The notes under the pieces: model-generated | Seen by the model: the letters and a program-made list of their open reading frames with translations, nothing else | The model's database searches: none | What the model was told of the DNA's origin: nothing | Shown here: positions 10,389 through 18,717 of the stretch, piece after piece | Numbering within the stretch: position 1 is the first letter of the stretch | Layout of the letters: the number at the start of each line of letters is the position of its first letter | Assembly: GCA_002709045.1 (NCBI GenBank) | Contig: PAPJ01000008.1 | Location: 162,092 to 226,091, forward strand | DNA from: Planctomycetaceae bacterium | GTDB taxonomy: Bacteria > Planctomycetota > Planctomycetia > Pirellulales > Pirellulaceae | Reading direction: 5' to 3' | DNA length: 64,000 nucleotides | Program-made: the position numbers and the translations under genes

Positions 10389-11246
10389 TTATCTCTGAAA
10401 ATCAACAGGTGGTTCCAACCATCCTTCTATTAAGCCTACAAGAAGTGCTGCGCCGATGATATCCGCCGTCGTGCCGGGATTGCGGCGATGACCATCTGTA
10501 CGCAACCAAAAGTCCAAGTCTGCCAAAGCTGTAACATAAGCTTCCTCACCACTGACCAGCTGTTCAAGCACAGCTGCTGCGCGCGAAGATGCTTCCTGTG
10601 CCACCTCTTTTCCGCATTTTCTGGCAATCAAACTATCCGGGTAAATACTCATTAGTTCTACGTGTGTTCGCACAATAGCATCAACCTGTGAAAGCCCGGC
10701 TAGCTGATACTCCCGCAACTTGGGTGCTGCCACTGAAAGCACATCATGAAAACCATTAACATATTGTGCGGCAATTAAATCACGTTCTTTTGCATGTTCC
10801 ATGGCATCAAGTAATGAGGTCGGGGCTTGTTCTGCCAGATCCATGTCATCAACCTCTCCCAAACCACCGGGCTGAGCTTTACTGATCGCCCGATAGACGC
10901 GGTCGGCGTCCTGCGAGTCAAGCACGGAAAACATTTCCTGTATTCCCGCGGCATTAAGGGGCATCGCTTTGGCCAGTGGAGCCATCAAAAGAATCAGTCC
11001 CAGATTTGTGTTTGTGGCAACAACCGTCTGCGTTGCTTCGACGGCTAAGAAGATTAATTCGCCCAGCCTCAGTTCATCATACCGATCAAAAACAGGCCCA
11101 ATTGCAGCAGCACTTTGAATGAAGTCATAAAATGTTAAATCTTCAAAATCTGCTCCCCGATGTACATTCCCCGGCTTTGGAGCAGATACTTCAAGCATAC
11201 AGGCTAATGTTACTTTTTGGCCAAGTGTCAGGTTCTCATAACTCAT
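10389..11246 (-). CDS. CitG/MdcB-like triphosphoribosyl-dephospho-CoA synthase family protein
   Basis: A 285-residue helical protein matching the CitG family, whose characterised members transfer the adenine-displaced ribosyl group of ATP to dephospho-CoA. The signature ACMLEVSAPKPGNVHRGADF is at residues 15-34, TNTNLGLILLMAPLAKA at about 79-95, and the late RRNPGTTADIIGAALLVGL segment near the C-terminus is also characteristic. No citrate lyase or malonate decarboxylase genes are nearby, so the canonical prosthetic-group role is unlikely here. Members of this family occur in methylotrophs and planctomycetes near tetrahydromethanopterin-pathway genes; the adjacent pterin synthase fits that idea, but this is inference. 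The start ATG overlaps the upstream stop (ATGA). Confidence 0.85.
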   Translation of the reverse strand: MSYENLTLGQKVTLACMLEVSAPKPGNVHRGADFEDLTFYDFIQSAAAIGPVFDRYDELRLGELIFLAVEATQTVVATNTNLGLILLMAPLAKAMPLNAAGIQEMFSVLDSQDADRVYRAISKAQPGGLGEVDDMDLAEQAPTSLLDAMEHAKERDLIAAQYVNGFHDVLSVAAPKLREYQLAGLSQVDAIVRTHVELMSIYPDSLIARKCGKEVAQEASSRAAAVLEQLVSGEEAYVTALADLDFWLRTDGHRRNPGTTADIIGAALLVGLIEGWLEPPVDFQR

Positions 11247-12118
11247 GCCAGTCGCCCCAGAAATGTCTGAACACCTGCAATTACCTGATCAGGTGCATCC
11301 TCCAATACATAGTGACCTGCATCTTCAATTTCCAGACTGGATGCAGCCGGAAAGTATTCTTTGAACTTTGCCAGACAAGTTGTGTTAAAACACCAATCTT
11401 TCATGCCCCAAACGATTTGAACTGGCTTCTGAGCTAGCTTTGTCAGACCAGTCTCGACACCCAATAACGTCTCGTGACTACGATGGCTTTTAGAGAATGG
11501 TATATCCTTCACAAAGCCATTGACTGCGACCCGATTGTCCCAGTTGTCATAAGGGGCAAGTAGTCCGTCACGTGCCACATCCGACAGTCGATTGCGATAC
11601 ATTGCCATCGACAGCGCCGGCCGTGCAAACAAATTCAATGCACGAATCGCAAAAGTTCCCAATAAGGGAGCGCGTAACGAATAGATACGCCAGGGAATAT
11701 AAGGGGGGGGGAAGGCACCCGTATTAAGAATCGTTAAACTTTTCACACGATCTGCAATCTGAGATGCAACTCCCAAACCAATCGCGCCTCCCCAGTCATG
11801 CACCACGAAATGTATTGCTGATAAATCGAGCGATTCAATCAGCGACAACAGGTTTTGAATGTGCTGCTCCAAACAGTAATCAAATTGCTGAGGTTTATCA
11901 CTCAAGCCGCAACCAATGTGGTCTATCGCCACTGCCCGATAAGTCCCGCTGAGAGCCTGGATCAGGTGTCGGTAATAAAACGACCAGGTCGGATTACCAT
12001 GTATCATAATGACAGGCTCACCAGCGCCGACATCGACAAAATGCATCCGATTACCATCCGCCAATTTATGCCACCGGGATTCGAATGGATATTCCTTTCT
12101 CCAGATTTCCTTAGCCAC
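11243..12118 (-). CDS. Alpha/beta hydrolase, haloalkane dehalogenase-like
   Basis: A 291-residue alpha/beta hydrolase. The oxyanion/halide loop HGNPTWSFYYRHL, the strand IDHIGCGLSDKP, the nucleophile elbow VVHDWGGAIG (Asp nucleophile) and the catalytic base in EDAGHYVLEDAP are those of haloalkane dehalogenases and epoxide hydrolase relatives. A cap domain lies between about 135 and 220. Asp as nucleophile favours dehalogenase or a related C-X hydrolase; the actual substrate is unknown. Translation probably begins at GTG 12118. A run of nine C residues encodes the PPP in GAFPPPYIP (minus strand, about 11703-11711), a slippage-prone site. It starts 4 bp after the SDR stop and overlaps the CitG-like gene by 4 bp. 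Confidence 0.85.
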   Translation of the reverse strand: MAKEIWRKEYPFESRWHKLADGNRMHFVDVGAGEPVIMIHGNPTWSFYYRHLIQALSGTYRAVAIDHIGCGLSDKPQQFDYCLEQHIQNLLSLIESLDLSAIHFVVHDWGGAIGLGVASQIADRVKSLTILNTGAFPPPYIPWRIYSLRAPLLGTFAIRALNLFARPALSMAMYRNRLSDVARDGLLAPYDNWDNRVAVNGFVKDIPFSKSHRSHETLLGVETGLTKLAQKPVQIVWGMKDWCFNTTCLAKFKEYFPAASSLEIEDAGHYVLEDAPDQVIAGVQTFLGRLA

Positions 12119-12122
12119 TGCG

Positions 12123-12929
12123 TTAATCCTCCGACTCTGAAATTAATCGGTGTCGATACCAGCGAAGCAGTAATCTAGAAAGCATCGCCGGCATGAATCG
12201 ATCGGCGATTACCAAACACCGGCCAGCCCATGACAATAACACTTCACGTTTACCCTTTTCGATAGCTTTAAGCGCATGAGAGGCGACTTTATCAGCTGAC
12301 ATCCCTTTGGTTTGTTTACTGGCTCCGGAAATCACAGACGCAAAAAACTCACTTCGAGTCGTACTGGGACTTACCAGCACAACATCAATCCCTTCCAACG
12401 CCAACTCGATTCTCAATGCATCTGAAAAGCCATGCATCGCAAACTTACTTGCACAGTATTCACTTTTAGCCGGCATGGCAGTATGACCAAGCACCGATGC
12501 CACATTACAGATAACTGGTGAACGGCTGCATCTTAAATGTTGCAAAGAAAGACGGATTAATCCCAACGCTGCGAAAAAATTAACTTCCATCACCTTTCGC
12601 AGAGTCGCCTCATCAGACTCAGCAAAAGGCCTAATACTTCCAACACCTGCGTTATTGACGAGAACGTCTAACACTCCGTTCCAGTGCTCCTCAATCCAAT
12701 CTGACACCGACTGCCGATACTCCTCTGAAGTCACATCTCCAGTCAGATATAGCAACGACCCGTCTGCTTCGGCCAACTCACTTTGCAGTTCCAACAGTCG
12801 CTCTTCACGTCGCGCAAGTGCCAGAACATGATTCCCGCCCTGCACCAACTGGCTGGCCATCGCACGGCCAATCCCACTGGATGCTCCGGTGACAACCACT
12901 CGTTGTCCGCTGAGTTTACGAGACCCCAT
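12123..12929 (-). CDS. Short-chain dehydrogenase/reductase
   Basis: A 268-residue classical SDR. The cofactor loop TGASSGIG (residues 14-21), the NNAGVGS segment, the catalytic Ser strand NVASVLG and the SEYCASKFA motif (Tyr-x3-Lys) are all present. ARREERL after the second strand favours NADP(H). The C-terminal region has a hydrophobic stretch with basic residues (about 236-262), perhaps a peripheral membrane anchor as in several lipid-acting SDRs. It lies 10 bp after hflX and 4 bp before the dehalogenase-like gene in one operon. Substrate unknown. Confidence 0.9.
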   Translation of the reverse strand: MGSRKLSGQRVVVTGASSGIGRAMASQLVQGGNHVLALARREERLLELQSELAEADGSLLYLTGDVTSEEYRQSVSDWIEEHWNGVLDVLVNNAGVGSIRPFAESDEATLRKVMEVNFFAALGLIRLSLQHLRCSRSPVICNVASVLGHTAMPAKSEYCASKFAMHGFSDALRIELALEGIDVVLVSPSTTRSEFFASVISGASKQTKGMSADKVASHALKAIEKGKREVLLSWAGRCLVIADRFMPAMLSRLLLRWYRHRLISESED

Positions 12930-12939
12930 ACGGCGTTCC

Positions 12940-14268
12940 CTATTCTATTGTCCTGGTAACCGATTCACGTTCCGCAACGAACTCATTGCGTAGTTTCACA
13001 GTTGCCTGGCTACGATCAATTTGGCCGGCATATTTTTCCGGCAAACGACAATGAATCACCACTTTCGTTTCAGAATAGCGTGTCGAAAGAATTTCTCCGC
13101 GGGCTGCGATAAATGCCATTAGCCTGCCGTTTCCGACACCAGTTTCAACCATTAAATCCAGAAAGGAACGACTTAAAGCATCACTAACCGCCATGGACAG
13201 ACTCTCAAATCCTTCCCGTGTGACAGCACTGATTGCGACTGCATTAGGGTAACGATTAAGAATCAAATCAAGTTGATGAGTATCTTGAATCTGGTCAACT
13301 TTATTAATCACCAGCAGCGTATCTTTTTCCTCAATCCCAATTTCTTCTAACACTTCATAAACCGAGCGGATCTGTTGATAAACAGCGGCGTTTGAACCGT
13401 CAGCAATATGCAGCAGCAAATCTGCCTGATGAGCTTCCTCCAGTGTTGCTTTAAATGAAGCAATTAGTCGGTGAGGTAGATTCTTTATAAATCCTACTGT
13501 GTCGCTTAGCAGCACCGGCCCCCAGTTTGGCAGTTGCCAACGACGCGTACGAGTATCCAGAGTTGCAAATAGTTTGTCTTCGGCCAGCACGTTGGCATCC
13601 GTAAGTGCATTCATCAAAGTCGATTTGCCTGCATTGGTGTAGCCCACCAGCGAAACTGTCATTACGTCACTACGTGAAGCCACGAGTCGTTCTTTACGTT
13701 TTTCAATGACCTTCAATTCCTTTCGCAGGTCACTAATCCGTTTTTCAACCAGTCGCCGATCAACCTCCAACTGCTTCTCGCCAGGGCCTCGCATACCAAC
13801 TCCCATTTTGACTCGATCAAGGTGAGTCCACATTCGTTTAAGACGAGGCAGAGAATATTCAAGCTGGGCCAGTTCAACAGCCAACCGGGATTCGAGTGTC
13901 TGAGCGTTGGAAGCGAAAATATCAAGAATCAACTCAGTGCGGTCAATCACTTTGGCTTTGACTGCTTTTTCAAGATTTCTGGTTTGTGCGGGACTTAAAT
14001 CGTTATCAAATATGACCACTTCAGCATCGTGGTGTTCCACCAAGGCAGTCAGTTCTTCAACTTTTCCCTTACCGAAAGCCGTTGCAGCGTGCAGGGACTG
14101 TCTACGCTGAATGATTCCTGATTTTATAACGGTTCCAGCAGTCGTAGCTAAACGCTCACACTCTTCCAGCGGATCTTCATCAACGTCGATTATTTCATGA
14201 TGCGTAATGATGCGCGCAAGTACAGCCTTTTCTTTCGCTAAACTTTGCTTACGTTCCAGCTCCTGCAC
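12940..14268 (-). CDS. hflX: GTPase HflX
   Basis: A 442-residue ribosome-associated GTPase that splits stalled or stressed ribosomes. The N-terminal HflX domain (about 25-130, with AFGKGKVEEL and VIFDNDLSPAQ) is followed by the glycine-rich GMRGPGEKQLEVDRR segment and coiled region, then the G domain: G1 GYTNAGKST (about 208-216), G3 DTVGFIKNLP, G4 NKVD. All nucleotide-binding residues are intact. The likely start is GTG 14268 (MQELERKQ). It heads a run of closely spaced genes (SDR, dehalogenase-like, CitG-like, pterin synthase), which is probably an operon arrangement rather than a shared pathway. Confidence 0.96.
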   Translation of the reverse strand: MQELERKQSLAKEKAVLARIITHHEIIDVDEDPLEECERLATTAGTVIKSGIIQRRQSLHAATAFGKGKVEELTALVEHHDAEVVIFDNDLSPAQTRNLEKAVKAKVIDRTELILDIFASNAQTLESRLAVELAQLEYSLPRLKRMWTHLDRVKMGVGMRGPGEKQLEVDRRLVEKRISDLRKELKVIEKRKERLVASRSDVMTVSLVGYTNAGKSTLMNALTDANVLAEDKLFATLDTRTRRWQLPNWGPVLLSDTVGFIKNLPHRLIASFKATLEEAHQADLLLHIADGSNAAVYQQIRSVYEVLEEIGIEEKDTLLVINKVDQIQDTHQLDLILNRYPNAVAISAVTREGFESLSMAVSDALSRSFLDLMVETGVGNGRLMAFIAARGEILSTRYSETKVVIHCRLPEKYAGQIDRSQATVKLRNEFVAERESVTRTIE

Positions 14269-14371
14269 CGTGAAAACAAACTCCCGATCGTCTTATTGAA
14301 GGTCAATATCAGTGATTATATCCCACTGTGGCAACGGAACCTATGAGGGCGACATTCGGATTCACCACTTA

Positions 14372-14965
14372 TTATCCGAACCGTAGCCAATCGGGAATAC
14401 TTTGTCTAAAATTCGATTCAAGGTCACGTTGCAACTGGACATCTGTCAACTTATCTGATTTCAAGACATTCTTTTTATCTTCATCACACCACTGCAAAAA
14501 CTGCTGTTCACATAAAGGTGCTGAGCTGCTGTATTTTTCGGCCTGCTCAATATCAGCCCAGAAGTATGTTCGTTCACCGGTTTCCACGCAAGCAAACACC
14601 CGGCCTAACAAAAAACTATGACAGGAAGCCAAAACCGGTATGTCCGGGAACGTAGTTTCGAGTTCGCAGCTAGCCAGCTTGTCACGTTCACGGCCAGAAT
14701 CGCGGCAAAAATTCCAGGCAACATCCGATTGATCTGAATTCAATAAATGGACAACAAGTTGACCGGAGTTTCTTACTAATTCAGTCGTATAGTGATTAGG
14801 CGCGAGACCAGCTAAAATCACCGGTCTGGCAGGATCCAGAGATGCCTGTGATACCCAGGTTGCCAAAAGCCCACCACGATGCTCGCTGTCGGCAGCGGTC
14901 ACCACCCATAGCTCACGATTCAAACTACGAAAAATATCTTCCGCTTTCCCGGCTGCCAATTCCAT
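14372..14965 (-). CDS. Flavin reductase-like FMN-binding protein
   Basis: About 197 residues of the flavin reductase-like (split-barrel) family. The N-terminal LNRELWVVTAAD strand, the FMN-contacting GGLLATWVSQASLDPARP segment and the AGLAPNHYTTELVRNSG loop are typical. Such proteins reduce FMN or use it as bound cofactor. A C-terminal extension of about 50 residues (LCEQQFLQWCDEDKK onward) has no obvious domain. I chose ATG 14965 over the GTG immediately before it. The stop is about 100 bp upstream of hflX on the same strand, so it may or may not share its transcript. Confidence 0.8.
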   Translation of the reverse strand: MELAAGKAEDIFRSLNRELWVVTAADSEHRGGLLATWVSQASLDPARPVILAGLAPNHYTTELVRNSGQLVVHLLNSDQSDVAWNFCRDSGRERDKLASCELETTFPDIPVLASCHSFLLGRVFACVETGERTYFWADIEQAEKYSSSAPLCEQQFLQWCDEDKKNVLKSDKLTDVQLQRDLESNFRQSIPDWLRFG

Positions 14966-15095
14966 CACCAGAAATCCTCATTTAAATCCAATCCGTCTTT
15001 AAGCTCGGAATCACTCTACGAGCTCCCTCCAATTGCCCAGTCTAACACCCCGAATTATACTAAGCTACTTGCAGCCAATGCCTTAACTACAGTCC

Positions 15096-15118
15096 TATAA
15101 TTTAGATTCAATTGAATC
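15096..15118 (+). promoter_or_regulatory. Candidate -10 element and palindromic operator
   Basis: TATAAT at 15096-15101 matches a vegetative -10 hexamer, but no good -35 is placed upstream. Immediately downstream at 15105-15118 is a perfect 14-base palindrome, GATTCAATTGAATC, about 33 bp before the isomerase ATG. A repressor site over the transcription start is a reasonable reading. Confidence 0.35.
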
Positions 15119-15150
15119 AAAAGTAATTAACCACTTAAAGGAAATAACCG

Positions 15151-16062
15151 ATGCCCTTGCAACCAACACGACGTGACTTTATGAAGTCAGCTACTGCTGC
15201 TACGGTAGCTACAGCAGTCATTCCAGCTATTGCTGATGAAAAGAAAAAAAAGAAGCCACTCTTTAAACTGTCTTTGGCTCAATGGTCTCTGCACCGGGCA
15301 ATCTTTGGTGGAAAAATTAAAAACGAAGACTTCGCCAAAGTTACCAAAGAAGAATTCAACATTAGCTGCATAGAGTACGTAAATCAGTTCTTCAAAGACA
15401 AAGCCGAAAACATGGACTATCTGAAAGATCTGAAAAAACGAGCTGATGATCTGGGAGTGAAAACCAATTTGATTATGTGCGATGGAGAAGGACGTTTAGG
15501 AGATCCTGATAACGCTAAACGAACTCAAGCCGTGGAAAATCACTATAAATGGGTTCAGGCAGCAAAGTTTCTGGGAGGCCATAGTATCCGCGTAAATGCA
15601 GCTTCTGCCGGTGAATACAACGAACAACTGGAATTGGCAGCCGATGGGCTGAGCCGCATCAGTGAGTTTGCTGCTAAACATGACATGAATGTTATCGTGG
15701 AAAACCATGGCGGCTTGTCATCCAACGGTGAATGGCTTTCAGCCGTTATGAAAAAGGTCGGCATGAAAAATTGTGGTACGCTGCCAGACTTTGGTAATTT
15801 CCATGACTATGATCGTTATAAAGGCGTCGAAGAAACAATGCCTTTCGCCAAAGCTGTAAGTGCTAAAAGCCATAACTTTGACGACAACGGAAACGAAACC
15901 AAAACGGATTACATCAAAATGATGAAAATCGTTCTCAAACATGGTTACAACGGATTTGTTGGAATCGAATATGAAGGGCGCGAAAAACCTGAAATGGAAG
16001 GAATCAAACTAACTAAACGGCTACTAGTAAATGTTCGTAAGCAACTGTCAGAATCAGCCTAG
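15151..16062 (+). CDS. Exported sugar phosphate isomerase/epimerase-like TIM-barrel protein
   Basis: A 303-residue xylose-isomerase-like TIM barrel (AP endonuclease 2 superfamily) with a twin-arginine signal: TRRDFMKSATAATVATAV at residues 6-23, followed by a small Ala-rich hydrophobic stretch and IADEKKKKK. The body has LAQWSLH, SIRVNAAS, VIVENHGGLSS with Glu/His metal-type residues, TLPDFGNFHDYD and VGIEYEGRE, all on barrel strands in the expected order. Tat export implies folding, probably with metal, before translocation. The exact sugar substrate is unknown. The ATG at 15151 has AAAGGAA seven bases upstream, a good ribosome-binding site. A strong terminator follows, so it is probably monocistronic. 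Confidence 0.85.
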   Translation: MPLQPTRRDFMKSATAATVATAVIPAIADEKKKKKPLFKLSLAQWSLHRAIFGGKIKNEDFAKVTKEEFNISCIEYVNQFFKDKAENMDYLKDLKKRADDLGVKTNLIMCDGEGRLGDPDNAKRTQAVENHYKWVQAAKFLGGHSIRVNAASAGEYNEQLELAADGLSRISEFAAKHDMNVIVENHGGLSSNGEWLSAVMKKVGMKNCGTLPDFGNFHDYDRYKGVEETMPFAKAVSAKSHNFDDNGNETKTDYIKMMKIVLKHGYNGFVGIEYEGREKPEMEGIKLTKRLLVNVRKQLSESA

Positions 16063-16089
16063 CCAACTCTGTTAAATTTAAAGCAATCC

Positions 16090-16124
16090 AAGCCCGTGGT
16101 TTCCTAGAAATCCACGGGCTTTTG
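16090..16124 (+). terminator. Rho-independent terminator
   Basis: A ten-base-pair stem (AAGCCCGTGG, 16090-16099, pairing with CCACGGGCTT, 16112-16121) closes a 12-base loop and is followed by a short T-run. It lies 28 bp after the isomerase stop and no other gene shares it. Confidence 0.85.
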
Positions 16125-16496
16125 TATGTAAGGAACAATAAAAAAACGAAACCTCCAAAACAAAACGCTAGCATTTAACTAAACACCCTGCAAAAACAGG
16201 ACGATTCAACTACAAATCATACAGATAGGACACTTAGTATATGCGACAAACTCACCTGCCTATTTTTTAGGCAGCGCAAAACAGCTTTCGACCCTCAAAG
16301 CATTGCCTAAAAAATAAACATCGGTTGGCAGTACGTCGCAAAGCACTGGCACGAAAAGACTTACGTAAATTCGTAGACCGCCTGTTAATCATTCCCATGG
16401 GCACATTCAGATTATTGCGGACAACCGTTAACGCCATAAGCTGAGATCAAATGCAGTCCAAGTATGGATTGATAGATTTTTTTTGGGGGGACGAAC
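16125..16496 (+). promoter_or_regulatory. Gene-free leader with inverted repeats upstream of an RHH protein
   Basis: This stretch holds no credible gene. It contains CTGCCTATTTTTTAGGCAG at 16256-16274 (7-bp arms) and, at 16304-16316, TGCCTAAAAAATA, the exact reverse complement of 16261-16273, so the half-site TGCCTA occurs three times within 60 bp. A T8G6 run (about 16477-16490) directly precedes the next start codon. The arrangement suits an operator array for the ribbon-helix-helix protein that follows, but no promoter hexamers stand out. Confidence 0.4.
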
Positions 16497-17042
16497 ATGT
16501 CCAAATCGGCATTCAAAGATAAGGGGCTGGCAAACCAGCCTCTAAAACCACGTCCACGTTATTATAACGAGCCACATCTATCGGCTAATCAAACCACGCC
16601 GAATAAACCGGAAATCGTGGACTACACAAAACAGTGGTCGCCCGAGTCTGGCTTAGCAGGCAGAATTTCTCTCGATCAACGCCGCGAAGCTGTAACTCAA
16701 GCACTACGACTTTCGCGGGCATCCCGCGACTGGGAAACTTTCTTCAAACAGGTCATGGGAATCGATGGATTAATTTACCAACTATTTCCGACGATCGACG
16801 AGAGACGCCAATTCGAAACAACCTCTGAATATGTCGAAATCCAGCACATCTTAGCTGAGATGCGGAGTCGTCCTCAAAAACGGAATCTCCCGGATCGCGA
16901 GAAAACCAAAATGATCACGGTTCGACTACCCGAAAGTCTTCATACTGCGTTGATGCAGGAAGCCGATGACCTTAATACCAGCATGAACAAACTCTGTATA
17001 TCCAAACTGCTACAGATTATCGATAAGCAACTGGTCAAATAA
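16497..17042 (+). CDS. Hypothetical protein with C-terminal ribbon-helix-helix-like domain
   Basis: A 181-residue protein without signal peptide. Residues 1-60 are polar and Pro-rich, probably disordered. Residues about 60-125 are helical and unrecognised. Residues about 138-180 (KMITVRLPESLHTALMQEA, then DLNTSMNKLCISKLLQII) match a ribbon-helix-helix fold: one beta strand with alternating residues, a helix, a turn and a second helix, as in HicB- or Arc-like DNA-binding domains. There is no toxin-sized partner next to it, so a toxin-antitoxin role is not supported. Self-regulation through the inverted repeats upstream is an inference. The start is ATG 16497, behind a G6 tract that could serve as a crude ribosome-binding site. 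Confidence 0.65.
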   Translation: MSKSAFKDKGLANQPLKPRPRYYNEPHLSANQTTPNKPEIVDYTKQWSPESGLAGRISLDQRREAVTQALRLSRASRDWETFFKQVMGIDGLIYQLFPTIDERRQFETTSEYVEIQHILAEMRSRPQKRNLPDREKTKMITVRLPESLHTALMQEADDLNTSMNKLCISKLLQIIDKQLVK

Positions 17043-17051
17043 AATAATGGT

Positions 17052-18671
17052 TTAGCGTTTTACAGGCAGCTGATAGCAAACTGCTTCTTCGGAATTTCTT
17101 AAAACGAGCTTATTATCGTAGAGTGTCAAAGTTGCCCAGCAGCGATCTTTCAAAACCTGCACCTGATAAACCGTATCAAATCCACGTTCCTGGGGACGAA
17201 TAAAGTGCAATTCCCCTTCTTCAGATTGAACAAGAATCAACTGACCCAGCATTAATAATTGACCATGGTTAAAGCGTCCTTTTTTCCATAGCCTTTCACC
17301 GGTTTCTAGATCAACACATTCAAGAATCCCATCGGACAAGCTAAACACTTTACCGCCCACCAGTGCAGCGTTGGTGTATTTGGTACGAGCCACTGATGGA
17401 TTCCTCCAAATCTCAGACGTTTTTTCACCGTCCACGGCAAAGAGCATAGATCCCTGTCCATACCCTTTAGAGACAAAGATTCGATTTTCACCTACCAAAT
17501 ATGGCTGAGAAGTATTAGCGCTGCTGGTACTCGAACCATCCCAGACCTGCTTCCAAATCTGTTTACCTGTCTTTAACTCGTGTCCTGTGACAGAACTCTC
17601 ATTGACAACCACAATCTGCCTTTGCCGATTGATCGTATGAATCGCTGGGGACGAGAAGCTAACTTGTTCCGAGCCCCCTTGCCAGGCTAATTCTCCATCT
17701 TTGCAGTTAAACGCCAGTAAACTAACAAAAGGCCCTCCTTTGGGACCACCCGCTGGAACAATCACCAGATCATCAACAACCAGTGGTGAAGTACTACGTC
17801 CCCAACTTACAACAGTCGAATCTTCTTCGGGTGTGGAATTGACGCGGGATAAAACATTCTGTTGCCATATCGCTTGCCCCGTTCTGCCTTCCAAACAGAG
17901 TAAATTCCCTCCGGCACCTAAAGCGTATACGTTACCCTTATAAACGGTGGGAGTCGCTCTTGGGCCAACACCTCCCAGAAAAGTTTCGTGCCGAAACTGA
18001 GTTACATATGCCCATCGTATCTCGCCAGAATCAAGATCATAACAACTAACAATTTCCTCTTCACCGCGTTGTTCCATTGTGACACCGAACCCTGCGACAG
18101 CTGCAAACCCGGCCCAACCAGCACCAATATCATTCCGCCAGAGCTCCACTACATTGTCAGCAGATGGATCAGCTATCCAATCGACCTCCACATAAGGATG
18201 ACGATCCTTGCCGAGAAAACCCGGATAATCCAAACGGTCTCCCAGTGATTTTAGATCAACCGTATCAGAAACGACCTCTTGCATAATGCTAGACAGACTT
18301 TTGTCAGGAACTCCTTCCCAACGCCAGCTCCAGTCAAACATCAACTGCCCCGTAACCCCGATAGGTCTAATCACAGAAAAAAACAGTACTAATGCCGCTA
18401 AAATACCCCATCCCACAAACCTCTTCACACCGCTTCTAGCGGGACCTCGGCAAACGAACCAAATAACATACAATCCGACAATCACCATAACCGCCATCAT
18501 CGTCAGGGCATTCGCTTTGGCCTGATCTTCGGGCGTGCCACGTTGAAGCAGATAGCTCACACTTGCCGTCAGAAGGATGAGAATCTGTATCCAAATCGGT
18601 ACAAAAGAACGAATTCTCAACTGCCCATCCTGCTTAATATCACCACCCGCAACATTTTCGACATCAACCAT
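17052..18671 (-). CDS. Membrane-anchored PQQ-like beta-propeller protein
   Basis: About 539 residues. Residues 15-125 carry three hydrophobic segments (WIQILILLTASVSYLL; ALTMMAVMVIVGLYVIWFV; WGILAALVLFFSVI). The rest is an extracytoplasmic propeller with PQQ-like repeats of the form G..aLd..tG...W: YDLDSGEIRWAY, LCLEGRTGQAIWQQ, ECVDLETGERLWKK. This is the pyrrolo-quinoline-quinone-like or outer-membrane BamB-like repeat found in many planctomycete proteins; no cofactor residues for a true dehydrogenase are evident. I start it at ATG 18671 (MVDVENVAG) with AGGA 11 bases upstream. The longer reading from 18770 would run into the RNase P RNA gene and must be wrong. Confidence 0.82.
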   Translation of the reverse strand: MVDVENVAGGDIKQDGQLRIRSFVPIWIQILILLTASVSYLLQRGTPEDQAKANALTMMAVMVIVGLYVIWFVCRGPARSGVKRFVGWGILAALVLFFSVIRPIGVTGQLMFDWSWRWEGVPDKSLSSIMQEVVSDTVDLKSLGDRLDYPGFLGKDRHPYVEVDWIADPSADNVVELWRNDIGAGWAGFAAVAGFGVTMEQRGEEEIVSCYDLDSGEIRWAYVTQFRHETFLGGVGPRATPTVYKGNVYALGAGGNLLCLEGRTGQAIWQQNVLSRVNSTPEEDSTVVSWGRSTSPLVVDDLVIVPAGGPKGGPFVSLLAFNCKDGELAWQGGSEQVSFSSPAIHTINRQRQIVVVNESSVTGHELKTGKQIWKQVWDGSSTSSANTSQPYLVGENRIFVSKGYGQGSMLFAVDGEKTSEIWRNPSVARTKYTNAALVGGKVFSLSDGILECVDLETGERLWKKGRFNHGQLLMLGQLILVQSEEGELHFIRPQERGFDTVYQVQVLKDRCWATLTLYDNKLVLRNSEEAVCYQLPVKR

Positions 18672-18717
18672 TGAATCTACATTTCCTGCAGTAAAGAACT
18701 GTAAAGTTAAAAAGAGG

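Noticed and set aside
16497..17042. RHH protein read as the antitoxin of a toxin-antitoxin pair
   Set aside because: No small toxin-like ORF lies next to it; the downstream gene is convergent and encodes a PQQ-like protein.
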